A model generated the notes under the pieces. The model did not search any database and was not told the DNA's origin. It saw only the letters and a program-made list of their open reading frames with translations. A stretch of DNA of 64,000 nucleotides, taken from Ferruginibacter sp. GTDB taxonomy: Bacteria; Bacteroidota; Bacteroidia; Chitinophagales; Chitinophagaceae. How positions within the stretch are numbered: position 1 is the first letter of the stretch; each line of letters starts with the position of its first letter. Positions 1 to 7,771 of the stretch are shown piece after piece. The stretch is from positions 1 through 64,000 of the forward strand of contig JAQBNH010000005.1 in NCBI GenBank assembly GCA_028288705.1. Reading direction: 5' to 3'. The position numbers were made by a program, and so were the translations under genes.

Positions 1-1
1 A

Positions 2-73
2 GCAGGTAGCTACCAGGTAACTGGCTACACTGCGGATGGCCAGCTCAGGACCATGCGTTTTGTAAAGCAATAA
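2..73 (+). CDS. C-terminal tail of a probable type IX-secreted protein (5' end off window)
   Basis: The first bases read in frame as the last 23 residues of a protein starting left of the window, ending in TAA at 71-73. The tail (TGYTADGQLRTMRFVKQ) resembles the end of a type IX secretion sorting domain: a G-Y strand, a T-x-DG turn and a last strand with basic residues at the stop. Such domains take proteins across the Bacteroidota outer membrane and are then cleaved. The terminator just downstream supports a true gene end. The function of the missing body cannot be told; the sorting-domain call rests on pattern alone. Confidence 0.55.
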   Translation, partial: AGSYQVTGYTADGQLRTMRFVKQ

Positions 74-92
74 TTTCTTATATGTTTTGATT

Positions 93-126
93 AAAAACTG
101 CCCCTCTTGCCAGGGGCAGTTTTTTT
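93..126 (+). terminator. Rho-independent terminator
   Basis: Perfect 8-bp stem CTGCCCCT (98-105) and AGGGGCAG (112-119) with a 6-nt loop, flanked by an A-run on the left and seven T on the right. It ends the partial gene at the left edge; the A-run could let it work in the other direction too. Confidence 0.9.
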
Positions 127-149
127 ACAGGCATCCCTGAATAAAAATG

Positions 150-157
150 TATTTTTG
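150..157 (+). promoter_or_regulatory. Bacteroidota -7 box TATTTTTG, nearly abutting the start codon
   Basis: TATTTTTG matches the TAnnTTTG -7 consensus of Bacteroidota primary sigma factor. The G lies five bases before the ATG at 163, so the transcript should begin at or next to the start codon, giving a leaderless or near-leaderless mRNA. No clear -33 TTG is seen. Confidence 0.5.
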
Positions 158-162
158 CCGCC

Positions 163-777
163 ATGGATAAAGTGGCTGCGTATATTGCCTCAGGGATCAT
201 CGAAACTTACTGCCTTGGTTTTACTTCTGATGAGGAGAACATTGAGGTAAATAAGATGGCCGCGCAGTATCCGGCTATCCAGGAGGAAATTGAACGGGTT
301 GCCACTTTTATGACTTCCTATCTGTCGATGGACGAAATGAAGCCTTCTCCGAGGGTAAAAACGGCGTTGATGAATAAGGTGTACGAGCAACAGGCCAGTA
401 TTCACAGTTGTTACCTTCCCTTGTTAACACCACAAAGCAACACAGCCGACCTTGAACAATGTATCAGGGAAAACAATATTGACAAGCCCGAGAAGTTTGA
501 GGACAATTTGCAATTTTACCCCTTGCCCTCAACCCGCGAGATCACGAACTTTTGTGTTTGGGTGGTAAAAGGGCATGAAGAGGAAATGCACACCGATATT
601 GATGAATACATTGCGATCATTGAAGGAAGTTGCGATATGTATTTCGGGAAAGAAAAACGGTCCTATTCCAGCGGAGACATTATCTACATCCCGCCGCATG
701 TACCGCATTCAGCTATTATAACTTCAGGCGCGCCGATGTTTGCGCTCGTGCAACGCCAATTATTGCCAACCGGCTAG
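163..777 (+). CDS. Anti-sigma-like N-terminus fused to a cupin domain
   Basis: 204 aa, cytoplasmic, no signal or membrane segment. Residues 1-50 (YIASGIIETYCLGF, then E-E-N-x-E-V and AAQYP) resemble the N-terminal sigma-binding part of RskA-type anti-sigma factors. Residues about 115-204 form a small cupin with likely metal ligands in HTDIDEY and VPHSA and the usual G-D-x-x-x-x-P-P turn (SGDIIYIPPHVPH). The order recalls ChrR, an anti-sigma factor with a C-terminal cupin, but the ChrR zinc motif HxxxCxxC is absent. It converges on a sigma factor operon, and its stop overlaps that operon's last stop codon. Inferred role: a ligand- or metal-responsive regulator of an ECF sigma factor. A stand-alone cupin sensor is the alternative. 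Confidence 0.75.
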   Translation: MDKVAAYIASGIIETYCLGFTSDEENIEVNKMAAQYPAIQEEIERVATFMTSYLSMDEMKPSPRVKTALMNKVYEQQASIHSCYLPLLTPQSNTADLEQCIRENNIDKPEKFEDNLQFYPLPSTREITNFCVWVVKGHEEEMHTDIDEYIAIIEGSCDMYFGKEKRSYSSGDIIYIPPHVPHSAIITSGAPMFALVQRQLLPTG

Positions 778-1133
778 ATGCCCAATTTTTTAATAACTAC
801 ATAAGCAATTACGACCAGGATCAACAAGAGGACAATGGTGTAATACACCCAATCCTGGCCGGGAAGAGCACGTTTTTGTTTCCGTTGTTTTTTTATTTCC
901 AGCTGTTTTTTCAGATCGGCATTTAACTGGTGAACCAGCAGGCCGATATCTTTTTTGGCATCCAGTTGCTGCAGGCCTTCCATCGCGTCATTCATAAATT
1001 CATCCTCCATCATGCTGCGCTCTACTGCATGTTCTTCGTCATGTGGCAGGTTCTTGTTGAGGTAGTCTATCAGTTTCTCCTGGTCGACGTCCTGGTTAAG
1101 ATGGGATAATATGTCTTTTAAATTATTGTTCAT
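774..1133 (-). CDS. Tail-anchored membrane protein paired with an ECF sigma factor, candidate anti-sigma factor
   Basis: 119 aa. The start overlaps the end of the upstream sigma factor gene by 11 bp, so the two are translationally coupled. Residues 1-54 are acidic and helical (PHDEEHAVERSMMEDEFM), a region typical of Bacteroidota anti-sigma N-termini; residues 60-90 are very basic and charged; residues about 94-116 are one strong transmembrane helix, leaving only a few residues outside. No periplasmic sensor domain follows, so signal sensing would need a partner. The coupling and membrane anchor suggest it holds the sigma factor at the membrane, but no named domain is recognised. Confidence 0.7.
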   Translation of the reverse strand: MNNNLKDILSHLNQDVDQEKLIDYLNKNLPHDEEHAVERSMMEDEFMNDAMEGLQQLDAKKDIGLLVHQLNADLKKQLEIKKQRKQKRALPGQDWVYYTIVLLLILVVIAYVVIKKLGI

Positions 1134-1695
1134 CAGAAGGCATTCTTTGCATTTGAATTTTTAAATTCCGTTTGCCATTTTGAATATTACTTTTTACCTG
1201 CATCATGCTATAACCTGTGTACTCCGAAATTTCCTGGTAAGTCTTTTTCTGCATGTAAAAAAGATCGATGCATTCCAGTTGCTCTGTATTCAACAGTTTT
1301 AATGCCGCTTCCATTTTCTGCAGGCTGGCTTCTTTTTCCTGTAGCGTTTGCTTTTCTTCGTCAACATCGGGAGTGGACAATAATTTTTCACTCAGTTCTG
1401 TTGTCTGTTTGTTCTTGTCGCGGAGTTTCATCAGGCAATGGTTCTTCGCCACCATATACAACCAGCTTTTAAAATAATCAACCCGGTATTTATGGAGTTC
1501 GCTGATCACTTTTAAAAAGATCTGTTGCACACTGTCTTTTGCATCTTCTTCGTTTTTAAGGTACTTCATACAAACACCAAAGAGCAGCATCGTGTAACGT
1601 TGTAGCAGCACGCCAAGTAATTCATTGTTCTTATCCCGTTGAAATAATTCGAGGATTTCCTTGTCGTCGATATGGTGAAGATTTTTCTTATCCAA
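1123..1695 (-). CDS. ECF-type RNA polymerase sigma factor (sigma-70 family)
   Basis: 190 aa. Region 2 spans about residues 22-90 (LLQRYTMLLFGVCMKYL, KDSVQQIFLKV, FKSWLYMVAKNHCL) and region 4 about 125-180, with the helix-turn-helix KKTYQEISEYTGYSMMQVKS. A lysine- and glutamate-rich linker separates them. There is no region 1 or 3, as in ECF factors. The start codon is TTG at 1695; no ATG fits before region 2. It is first in a two-gene operon with the tail-anchored protein. Target genes are unknown; self-regulation is usual for the class. Confidence 0.9.
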   Translation of the reverse strand: MDKKNLHHIDDKEILELFQRDKNNELLGVLLQRYTMLLFGVCMKYLKNEEDAKDSVQQIFLKVISELHKYRVDYFKSWLYMVAKNHCLMKLRDKNKQTTELSEKLLSTPDVDEEKQTLQEKEASLQKMEAALKLLNTEQLECIDLFYMQKKTYQEISEYTGYSMMQVKSNIQNGKRNLKIQMQRMPSDEQ

Positions 1696-1781
1696 AATAT
1701 AAAAAGTTGTTGAAGCTTTTTATTTTATAGATGTAAACATAGGTTATTTCCATAATTTAGACGCGAACCAACGAGGTATAC

Positions 1782-2525
1782 ATGAAATATGCAATTTGTA
1801 TTACGCAGCTGGCACCCATGCGCCTGGGGCCTGATCATCGGGAAGAGCTAACCAGCCAGTTCTTATTTTCTGAAACAGCGACAATCCTGGAAAATAACGG
1901 TAAGGGTTGGTTGCTGCTGGAAAACACCTGGGATAAGTATACCGGCTGGTGCAGGAGCAACCAGTTTTTTATGAGCGACGACTTACCGGCTTTCACAAAC
2001 AATTATACCGGCAGTTGGGTAAATAACATTATAGTGAATGGCATACCCATGATGGTGCCTTTTGGAACGCCTTTGATCGCTGATGTAAAGGGTATCAATG
2101 TCGGCTTTGACGGAACGGTACTGCATGCGGGTGAAATGCCGGCAGATGGGGACGGTATCAGGAAGATCGCCGCTTTATTTTTAAATACAGCTTATCTATG
2201 GGGAGGAAGATCAGTTTTTGGGATCGATTGCAGCGGATTTGCGCAGGCTGTTTTCCGGATGTTTAATATCCCATTGTTACGGGATGCAAAATTGCAGGCA
2301 ACGCAGGGGGAAGCAGTTGGGTTTTTGCAGGAAGTGGTTTGCGGAGATCTGGCATTTTTTGATGAGGGAGACGAGATCATGCATGTGGGGATTTTGCTGA
2401 ACGAAAGCGAGATCATTCATGCTTCGGGAAATGTCCGCATTGATAAGATCGATGCACAGGGAATCATCCATAGCGGTACCGGGCTAAGAACACACAGGTT
2501 GCGCGTGATCAAACGGGTGCGCTAA
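1782..2525 (+). CDS. NlpC/P60 (C40) cell-wall endopeptidase with SH3 domains
   Basis: 247 aa. Residues about 1-120 form two bacterial SH3-like domains that bind peptidoglycan; residues about 125-247 are an NlpC/P60 cysteine peptidase. The catalytic residues fit: Cys150 in FGIDCSGFAQ, His201 in IMHVGI and a polar third residue near His213 (EIIHASG). The family cuts gamma-D-glutamyl-diamino-acid bonds in wall peptides and is related to YkfC-type recycling enzymes. No signal peptide is visible, which favours a cytoplasmic recycling role over a secreted lysin. It stands alone, divergent from the sigma operon, with an imperfect -7 box TAATTTAG at 1753-1760. Confidence 0.9.
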   Translation: MKYAICITQLAPMRLGPDHREELTSQFLFSETATILENNGKGWLLLENTWDKYTGWCRSNQFFMSDDLPAFTNNYTGSWVNNIIVNGIPMMVPFGTPLIADVKGINVGFDGTVLHAGEMPADGDGIRKIAALFLNTAYLWGGRSVFGIDCSGFAQAVFRMFNIPLLRDAKLQATQGEAVGFLQEVVCGDLAFFDEGDEIMHVGILLNESEIIHASGNVRIDKIDAQGIIHSGTGLRTHRLRVIKRVR

Positions 2526-2571
2526 TGATCGTTTAAAAAATCAGATAGAAAGCAGGGCAGGAGCTTCGTGT

Positions 2572-3018
2572 TTAAATATCTCTATCCGATCGTGCCGGCG
2601 CGTGCTCCTGATGAACAACGGCGTGATCTGCAGCTGCATTCACTTTTTTCTTATCAAAAAAAAGCATCTTAACTGCGATCAGCAACATCAGGATGGCGAA
2701 GATTTTTTTCACCGTTTCCTGGGGCAGACTTAGAGCGACCTTACTGCCGAAAAAACTTCCGGCCAAAAATCCCAAAGCTAATATTAGTACGACGCTCACT
2801 TCGATATGCCCCTGTTTATAATATTGGAGTACAGCAAGGATACCAACCGGTAAGAGGATCATGGCCAGGGAAGTGCCCTGCGCCTGGATCTGGCTAAAAC
2901 CCAGGAAAAAAACCAGTGCAGGAACAATGATGATTCCGCCGCCAATGCCAACAAGTCCGCCGAGCATACCGGCCGCCAGCCCGATCAGGAGCAGAATGAT
3001 AATGGTTTGTATGTCCAT
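2572..3018 (-). CDS. TauE/SafE-family (TSUP) membrane transporter, half-size
   Basis: 148 aa with about four transmembrane helices. The signature loop GMLGGLVGIGGGIIIVPAL near the N-terminus is that of the TSUP family, whose members move sulfite, sulfonates or similar organic anions. Family members usually have about 250 residues and seven to nine helices, so this is roughly one half; it may work as a homodimer. The ATG at 3018 is chosen because it lies 4 bp after the ppa stop and starts the first helix; upstream extension would run into ppa. Last gene of the lipoprotein-crcB-ppa operon. Substrate unknown. Confidence 0.8.
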   Translation of the reverse strand: MDIQTIIILLLIGLAAGMLGGLVGIGGGIIIVPALVFFLGFSQIQAQGTSLAMILLPVGILAVLQYYKQGHIEVSVVLILALGFLAGSFFGSKVALSLPQETVKKIFAILMLLIAVKMLFFDKKKVNAAADHAVVHQEHAPARSDRDI

Positions 3019-3022
3019 CTTT

Positions 3023-3574
3023 TTATTTTTGATCATTTTTCGGGAAGCGCTTTCGGTATAACTCAATCGATTGTTCAATCACTTTATATGCCGTTTCCTT
3101 ATCCTGGAAATCATCGATCTCCACTTTTTTATTTTCCAGCACTTTGTATTGCTCAAAATAATTTTTCAATACAGCAAAGAAGTGCGCCGGCAATTCATTG
3201 ATATCAGTGATGTGATTTACAGAAGGATCCTTCGTCGCCACTGCAATGATCTTATCATCTTTTTCACCGGTGTCGATCATCTGCATATTGCCGATCACCG
3301 TTGCCTGCACGAGGCATAGCGGCTGGATGCTTTCGCTGCACATGACCAGGATATCCAGCGGGTCATTATCTTCACCAAGCGTTTGTGGAATGAAGCCATA
3401 GTTCACAGGATAATGAAAAGATGAATACACAACGCGATCAAGTTTCAGCAGGCCCGTTTTCTTATCAATTTCATATTTGCACTTACTGCCTTCTGAAATT
3501 TCTATCAGCGCATTCACTTGCGCAGGGGCTTTGTCGCCATATTCTGCGCCATGCCATGGATGTAAAACGTACAT
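3023..3574 (-). CDS. ppa: Inorganic pyrophosphatase, family I
   Basis: 183 aa. It hydrolyses pyrophosphate to phosphate in the cytoplasm, pulling biosynthetic reactions forward, and needs Mg2+. The family I signature DNDPLDIL is present near residue 70, preceded by HYPVNYGFIP and followed by the metal-binding D-T-G-E-x-D-D-K stretch. Full length for a soluble family I enzyme. It starts 10 bp after crcB and ends 4 bp before the TSUP gene. Fluoride is a classical inhibitor of this enzyme, so linkage to a fluoride exporter makes sense. Confidence 0.97.
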   Translation of the reverse strand: MYVLHPWHGAEYGDKAPAQVNALIEISEGSKCKYEIDKKTGLLKLDRVVYSSFHYPVNYGFIPQTLGEDNDPLDILVMCSESIQPLCLVQATVIGNMQMIDTGEKDDKIIAVATKDPSVNHITDINELPAHFFAVLKNYFEQYKVLENKKVEIDDFQDKETAYKVIEQSIELYRKRFPKNDQK

Positions 3575-3584
3575 AAAACTTATT

Positions 3585-3947
3585 TTAATTTACCAGCCGG
3601 ATCGCCAGCCAGGTCGCCAGTAATCCGCCGATGATACTTAACAAAATATACAATAACGCCAGCGTTGTTTTTCCCTGCTGGATGAGCTGAATATTCTCCA
3701 GGCTGAATGCGGAAAACGTCGTAAAACCACCGCAGATTCCCGTCATGAAAAACAATTTCATCGTGTCGCTCATTGCGGTGTTCTTCAGGCTCAGCGCGGC
3801 GAAGGCACCGATTGCGAAACTCCCGATTATATTAATCAGCAGGGTAGTTAAAGGGAATTGCTGGTTTTTTAAACCCGTATTCAGCAGGAAGCGCAACATG
3901 GATCCCAAGGCGCCGCCAATTCCCACTACCAACAATTGTTTCCACAT
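3585..3947 (-). CDS. crcB: Fluoride channel CrcB/Fluc
   Basis: 120 aa, four transmembrane helices, inner membrane. The family motifs are clear: GGALGSMLRFLLN at the start, a conserved N in LLINIIGSF of helix 2, and GICGGFTTFSAFSLE in helix 3, which carries the Na+ site and the phenylalanines lining the fluoride path. Fluc proteins act as dual-topology dimers that let fluoride leak out of the cell. Starts two bases after the lipoprotein gene and sits 10 bp before ppa. No fluoride riboswitch (GATGGTGTTCGCC-like core) is visible upstream. Confidence 0.95.
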   Translation of the reverse strand: MWKQLLVVGIGGALGSMLRFLLNTGLKNQQFPLTTLLINIIGSFAIGAFAALSLKNTAMSDTMKLFFMTGICGGFTTFSAFSLENIQLIQQGKTTLALLYILLSIIGGLLATWLAIRLVN

Positions 3948-3949
3948 AA

Positions 3950-4360
3950 TTAATTAGCAGATGAATCTACTGCATACATAAATTTAAAATCGACATCCCA
4001 AAGATTATTCACCCGCACGAGTTTAATATCCATTGGTTTCTTCATATAAGAATTACTGTAGTTGATGATACAGGTAGAATCATTCAGCTCGTCATATTTA
4101 TTGATGTTGTAAGAAGCAGTTTTGTATTGTTGCTTTTCTTTCTCCGGTAAACGCTGGTAGTAAGTTTTGTAAGAGGAAAAAAGTTGCAGATTTTGCGTGT
4201 CTTTCAGCAGCAGGGTCTCTGCATGTTTGAAATCCCCATCGAGGCTGGCGCGGATAAATTCGCGGCCCGTATCCAAAGCTGTTTCCGGACGTTTAGTTTC
4301 CTTTTGCGAACAGGAGATCAATAAGCTGCTGATAAAGGCTACTAAAAAAAGTCTGATCAT
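3950..4360 (-). CDS. Small lipoprotein, DUF4878-like (NTF2-type fold)
   Basis: 136 aa. Signal peptide MIRLFLVAFISSLLISC with lipobox L-I-S-C; the lipidated Cys would be residue 17. The mature part has a hydrophobic-aromatic pattern (TGREFIRASLDGDFKHAETL, then W-D-V-D-F near the end) like DUF4878/NTF2-like lipoproteins, and resembles its upstream neighbour, so the two are likely paralogues. The ATG at 4360 is chosen over earlier ones at 4393 and 4456 because a terminator (4412-4435) and a promoter (4381-4413) lie between. First gene of the crcB-ppa operon. Function unknown. Confidence 0.75.
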   Translation of the reverse strand: MIRLFLVAFISSLLISCSQKETKRPETALDTGREFIRASLDGDFKHAETLLLKDTQNLQLFSSYKTYYQRLPEKEKQQYKTASYNINKYDELNDSTCIINYSNSYMKKPMDIKLVRVNNLWDVDFKFMYAVDSSAN

Positions 4361-4380
4361 GTATGGCAGGTATTTGGGAA

Positions 4381-4413
4381 TAAAGGTAACCATCTTTCGT
4401 TTTGCAGCAACAA
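4381..4413 (-). promoter_or_regulatory. Promoter of the lipoprotein-crcB-ppa-TSUP operon
   Basis: On the reverse strand a -33 TTGTTG (4408-4413) is followed after 19 nt by TACCTTTA (4381-4388), one base from TAnnTTTG. The start codon at 4360 lies 20 nt further on. Spacing is ideal for Bacteroidota promoters and it decides the start of the lipoprotein. Confidence 0.6.
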
Positions 4414-4435
4414 AAAAGCACCCTTGCAGGTGCTT
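4412..4435 (-). terminator. Rho-independent terminator after the upstream lipoprotein gene
   Basis: Reverse strand: stem AAGCACC / GGTGCTT (4429-4435 and 4416-4422), 6-nt loop, then a T-run. It lies just after the stop at 4458 and separates the two lipoprotein genes into two transcripts. Confidence 0.8.
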
Positions 4436-4457
4436 GGTAACGTGAGGTATAAACACA

Positions 4458-5030
4458 TTAATGAATTTTCTGCAATACTTTCTTCAAAGAGTCAAGCGAT
4501 TTCATGCTCGTATCCATCCCGCTGGACATGGCATTTTGCAATACATTTTTTAAAGAGTCCAGGTTGATATTTTTTAATTTGCCCATGCCTTTTTGCAGGC
4601 TGTCAATCCCACTGATGCCTTTTTCTTTCATCTTGTCCATCGCAACTCCCGCCATTGTTGCAAAATCAAAATTAACTTTCCATTGCCCGGCTTCTTTCCG
4701 TAAAGCATAGTTAACAGTTTCGCCGCTCACTGTAACAGGAACAGTTGCATTGTCGCCGTTGATGGTTGCTTCGCCGTAAGTTATTTTAGAACGGTCGAAT
4801 AGTTCGGTCGGTTCTTTGTCGCTTTTCTTAAATGCGATCTCCATTTTCTCCAGGAAGAAACTACTCTCGGTAGTGGACAAGCGTCTTGCCGTGGCGATAT
4901 CTTTACGCGCGAGTGCTTCCACGAATGCGGAAAGGACGGCTTTCGGATCTTCGCTGGTAGTCGTATTGCTGTTACAACTGAATAAAAATGCCATAGAGAT
5001 CATCACGGCAACTGCACCTATTTTTTTCAT
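4458..5030 (-). CDS. DUF4878-like lipoprotein
   Basis: 190 aa. Signal peptide MKKIGAVAVMISMAFLFSC with lipobox, so an outer- or inner-membrane lipoprotein. Residues about 25-125 match the DUF4878 pattern (VLSAFVEALARKDIATARRL, then G-x-W-K-V-N-F), an NTF2-like alpha-beta fold. The C-terminal 60 residues hold repeated S-L-K-x-x-L-Q helices, probably coiled coil (LDSLKNVLQ, LDSLKKVLQ). The ATG at 5030 is preferred to an earlier one at 5072 because it opens the signal peptide. Stands between two terminators, so monocistronic. Function unknown. Confidence 0.8.
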   Translation of the reverse strand: MKKIGAVAVMISMAFLFSCNSNTTTSEDPKAVLSAFVEALARKDIATARRLSTTESSFFLEKMEIAFKKSDKEPTELFDRSKITYGEATINGDNATVPVTVSGETVNYALRKEAGQWKVNFDFATMAGVAMDKMKEKGISGIDSLQKGMGKLKNINLDSLKNVLQNAMSSGMDTSMKSLDSLKKVLQKIH

Positions 5031-5088
5031 AAAATAATTTGAACAGGCAAGGTAATTTTTTTTTCCTTGCATGAAGGAATATCCGGCT

Positions 5089-5122
5089 AAAAAAATAAGG
5101 CAGCATTCAGGCTACCTTATTT
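5089..5122 (-). terminator. Rho-independent terminator after phoH
   Basis: Reverse strand stem AAATAAGG / CCTTATTT (5115-5122 with 5093-5100), an inner AGC/GCT pairing in the loop, then seven T. It closes the phoH transcript 25 bp after its stop. Confidence 0.85.
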
Positions 5123-5146
5123 CTGTTAAAACTATTTGCTCAACAA

Positions 5147-6139
5147 TTATCTGCGGTAATTACCGGCTTCTTTTTCTTTTGTGATCTCCTCATCTTCTTT
5201 GTTATAAGCTTTGATGATTGATTTCACCAACCGATGCCTAACCACATCTTCTTCATCCAGTTCAACATGTGCGATGCCTTCGATGTTTTTTAAAATACGT
5301 GTGGCACGAAACAAGCCGCTCTGTTGATTCTTGGGCAAATCGATCTGTGTTGGATCACCTGTGATGATTGCTTTTGCATTCGGGCCGATACGTGTTAAAA
5401 ACATTTTGATCTGCAGATCGTTGGTATTCTGTGCTTCATCCAAAATGATAAAGGCATTATCCAGGGTGCGGCCACGCATATAGGCCAGCGGCGCGATCTC
5501 GATCGTACGCGTGCTCATATAATAACCCAGTTTGTCTGCCGGGATCATGTCATCCAGCGCATCGTACAACGGCCGCAGGTATGGATCAATTTTTTCTTTA
5601 AGGTCACCGGGAAGGAAACCCAGGCTTTCACCAGCTTCAACAGCGGGACGCGTCAGGATGATTTTTTTAACGAGTTTGTTTTTCAACGCGCGAACGGCTA
5701 ATGCAACCGCGGTGTAGGTTTTACCTGTACCGGCAGGCCCGATCGCAAAAACAATATCATTTTTGTCACAGGCCTGAACCATTACTTTTTGATTAGAGGT
5801 GCGGGCGCGAACAGTCTTGCCATTCGGTCCGAAAACCAAGACATCATTTGGATTGCGATCGATAAAATTATCGACAGATTTTTCATCATCGCCACCCAGG
5901 ATTTGTTCAAAATAGTTTTCGCTCATATGCCCGTTTCGTTGTAGATACTGAACAAGGAGATCAATTTTTTCTTTGGCTTCTTCGATTTGTTCCGGGGCTC
6001 CGCTCAATTTTATCTGCGTACCACGGCTTAAAATTTTTAACAGGGGAAATTTCTTTTTCAGAATGTCAAGCTTGCCATTATTCACTCCGAAAAATTCAAT
6101 AGGGTTAACCGTTTCCAGGTTAATGATCGTGTCTGTCAA
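5147..6139 (-). CDS. phoH: PhoH-family ATPase
   Basis: 330 aa, cytoplasmic. An N-terminal KH-like RNA-binding region (residues about 1-85) is followed by a P-loop ATPase: Walker A GPAGTGKT near residue 135, Walker [10 protein letters not shown] near 230, and the family stretch [10 protein letters not shown]. PhoH2/YbeZ-type proteins are linked to RNA handling and ribosome maturation; in many genomes they neighbour ybeY, but not here. Length is normal. Monocistronic by its terminator. Promoter not convincingly found upstream. Confidence 0.93.
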   Translation of the reverse strand: MTDTIINLETVNPIEFFGVNNGKLDILKKKFPLLKILSRGTQIKLSGAPEQIEEAKEKIDLLVQYLQRNGHMSENYFEQILGGDDEKSVDNFIDRNPNDVLVFGPNGKTVRARTSNQKVMVQACDKNDIVFAIGPAGTGKTYTAVALAVRALKNKLVKKIILTRPAVEAGESLGFLPGDLKEKIDPYLRPLYDALDDMIPADKLGYYMSTRTIEIAPLAYMRGRTLDNAFIILDEAQNTNDLQIKMFLTRIGPNAKAIITGDPTQIDLPKNQQSGLFRATRILKNIEGIAHVELDEEDVVRHRLVKSIIKAYNKEDEEITKEKEAGNYRR

Positions 6140-6445
6140 TGCTTTTCAATTTTAATACTTTTCCTCTCGCGAAAAAGCAGGTCGGGTAAAATGAATGTTG
6201 TTTGCAAAGGCTATTAAAAACGTTCTTCTCAAATTTAATTTTGTGTAGCCTGCTTTGCTAATTTAATTATTCACATTGAAAATACGGCGGTGGAAAAGTT
6301 AAATGGAGATTCGCTTTCAGTTAACAAAGTTCCCGGTTTTTAATTGATGCAGATTAACAGCTGCTTATAAGGATGAGGGCTGTGTAAACAAATCGTTAAA
6401 TAAAATAGCGCCGTTCAATTCGGCGCCCGGTAACTTCCGTTTTCC
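6140..6445. other. Intergenic stretch without recognised features
   Basis: About 300 AT-rich bases between the phoH start and the caspase-like gene's end. It must hold the phoH promoter on the reverse strand; the nearest match is TAGCCTTTG (6203-6211, reverse), one base too long. No terminator, repeat or RNA is seen. Confidence 0.4.
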
Positions 6446-7771
6446 CTATTGTATGCGGTACAAAGGATGTTGTTTGTAGGTTTTTTGTACTTCGCCACGC
6501 TGGCTGCATTGCGACAGTTCAGCCTGTTCTGTTGTAGCTTTTGTTGCTTCTGTAAGGATCGCATCCCAGGTGGGAAATTTATGAAAGAAGCCAAAATAGT
6601 TGATGAGGTTCGTGCGGAACTGGTTCGTAAAATACCCACCGAAGGTCATGTTGCCTGTAGATTGTTCACCACGTTGCGCAGCAGTCGTTAAAATCGACAT
6701 CGGCTTCTCACCCATAAATAACGCCTTACAATTTTCAAGGCTCCAACCCAACGGCGACGTTCTTGTTCGCGGTACGTCGCAGGTTATGGCAGCATTGTCT
6801 TGCGGACTATTATTACAACAATCACTGATGACCAGATTAAACCGCGCACCTTTTTGCCTGATCAGGTTATATACGTCTTCGATATTCCAGGAATTCAGCA
6901 TCGCGTCTTCGTAACCTTTATTGGACAATGCCATGTTAGGAAAATCGCGGTTTTGTTTGGTATCCTTAAAGCCGTGCCCGCTGTAATAAAAAACGACGAT
7001 GTCTTTTTGTGATGGTTGAATGGCAGCAACAGCTTTCTCTACATTCTGTTTACTGTAGTTACTTCCGAAGATCGTCTGCTGTTCGAAACCAATTCCTAAG
7101 AACTCAGACAAGTCTTTAAAAGTTTTTAGCGTCCTGTCTTTGTCCAGCATACAAGTACTTCCGATCACTTCATCTTCTGTATTGGCTACGATTACTAAAT
7201 GGAGCCTCGCTTGTTTCTGTGCCGGCGTAAGGCTTCGTTGCGTTGTTGCAAACAGGCTTTGATAAAATTCTTCATCTTTTAAAAAGAATTGCCCCACGTA
7301 TCTTTCGGTGAGGTCCTGCTGATCCAGCAACTCGGGTGCGTGAATGAATTTTCCCTGCGCGAGTCCCTGCTCATCGGGCGAGGTTACGGCCCAGGGTTCG
7401 TAGAGGCCGGTTCGGGTATCGAGACGAAACCAGAAACGCTCGGGGTAATAAACATAGTCTTTATCACCAATCAATATCTCGGGATTCGAGCCCTTAAAAT
7501 AAATCTTCGTTTCATCAGTGCGGCCTTCTTTATCGGTGTAATAATGTTGCTCCATGTCCATGTCGATCAGCATATCCTTCCGGGTCTCCGGATCAAAAAA
7601 ACGTACGCGGTAAAAGCCCGTACCATCTTCTTCACGCACTAAAAAAACATGGTAAAGCGAAGTGTCTTCAATATTGGTAAAACGGTATTCGAAAGAATAG
7701 ATCGATTGGGCATGAACGGCCTTGCTGAAAAAAAACAGGAAAAGAAACGATAAAAAGAATTTCGTTTTCAC
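6446..7771 (-). CDS. Exported caspase-family (C14) protein
   Basis: 441 aa with signal peptide MKTKFFLSFLFLFFFSKAVHAQ. Residues about 25-190 are an unrecognised beta-rich domain (YSFEYRFTNIEDTSLYHVFLV and two W-F-R-L-D-like strands). Residues about 190-420 are a caspase-like peptidase domain: LHLVIVANTEDE, then the catalytic His266 in YYSGHGF and Cys319 in SDCCNNS (D-x-C arrangement as in metacaspases). Both catalytic residues are present, so it may be active after Arg/Lys, but acting outside the cytoplasm is unusual for a death-type caspase. No partner gene in an operon is evident. Its upstream neighbour is divergent. Peptidase role is inferred. Confidence 0.85.
   Translation of the reverse strand: MKTKFFLSFLFLFFFSKAVHAQSIYSFEYRFTNIEDTSLYHVFLVREEDGTGFYRVRFFDPETRKDMLIDMDMEQHYYTDKEGRTDETKIYFKGSNPEILIGDKDYVYYPERFWFRLDTRTGLYEPWAVTSPDEQGLAQGKFIHAPELLDQQDLTERYVGQFFLKDEEFYQSLFATTQRSLTPAQKQARLHLVIVANTEDEVIGSTCMLDKDRTLKTFKDLSEFLGIGFEQQTIFGSNYSKQNVEKAVAAIQPSQKDIVVFYYSGHGFKDTKQNRDFPNMALSNKGYEDAMLNSWNIEDVYNLIRQKGARFNLVISDCCNNSPQDNAAITCDVPRTRTSPLGWSLENCKALFMGEKPMSILTTAAQRGEQSTGNMTFGGYFTNQFRTNLINYFGFFHKFPTWDAILTEATKATTEQAELSQCSQRGEVQKTYKQHPLYRIQ

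Noticed and set aside
4361..4456. Longer start for the lipoprotein before crcB
   Set aside because: Would read across the previous gene's terminator and the operon promoter.
4361..4457. Fluoride riboswitch upstream of crcB
   Set aside because: I searched both strands by eye for the conserved core and pseudoknot words and saw none.
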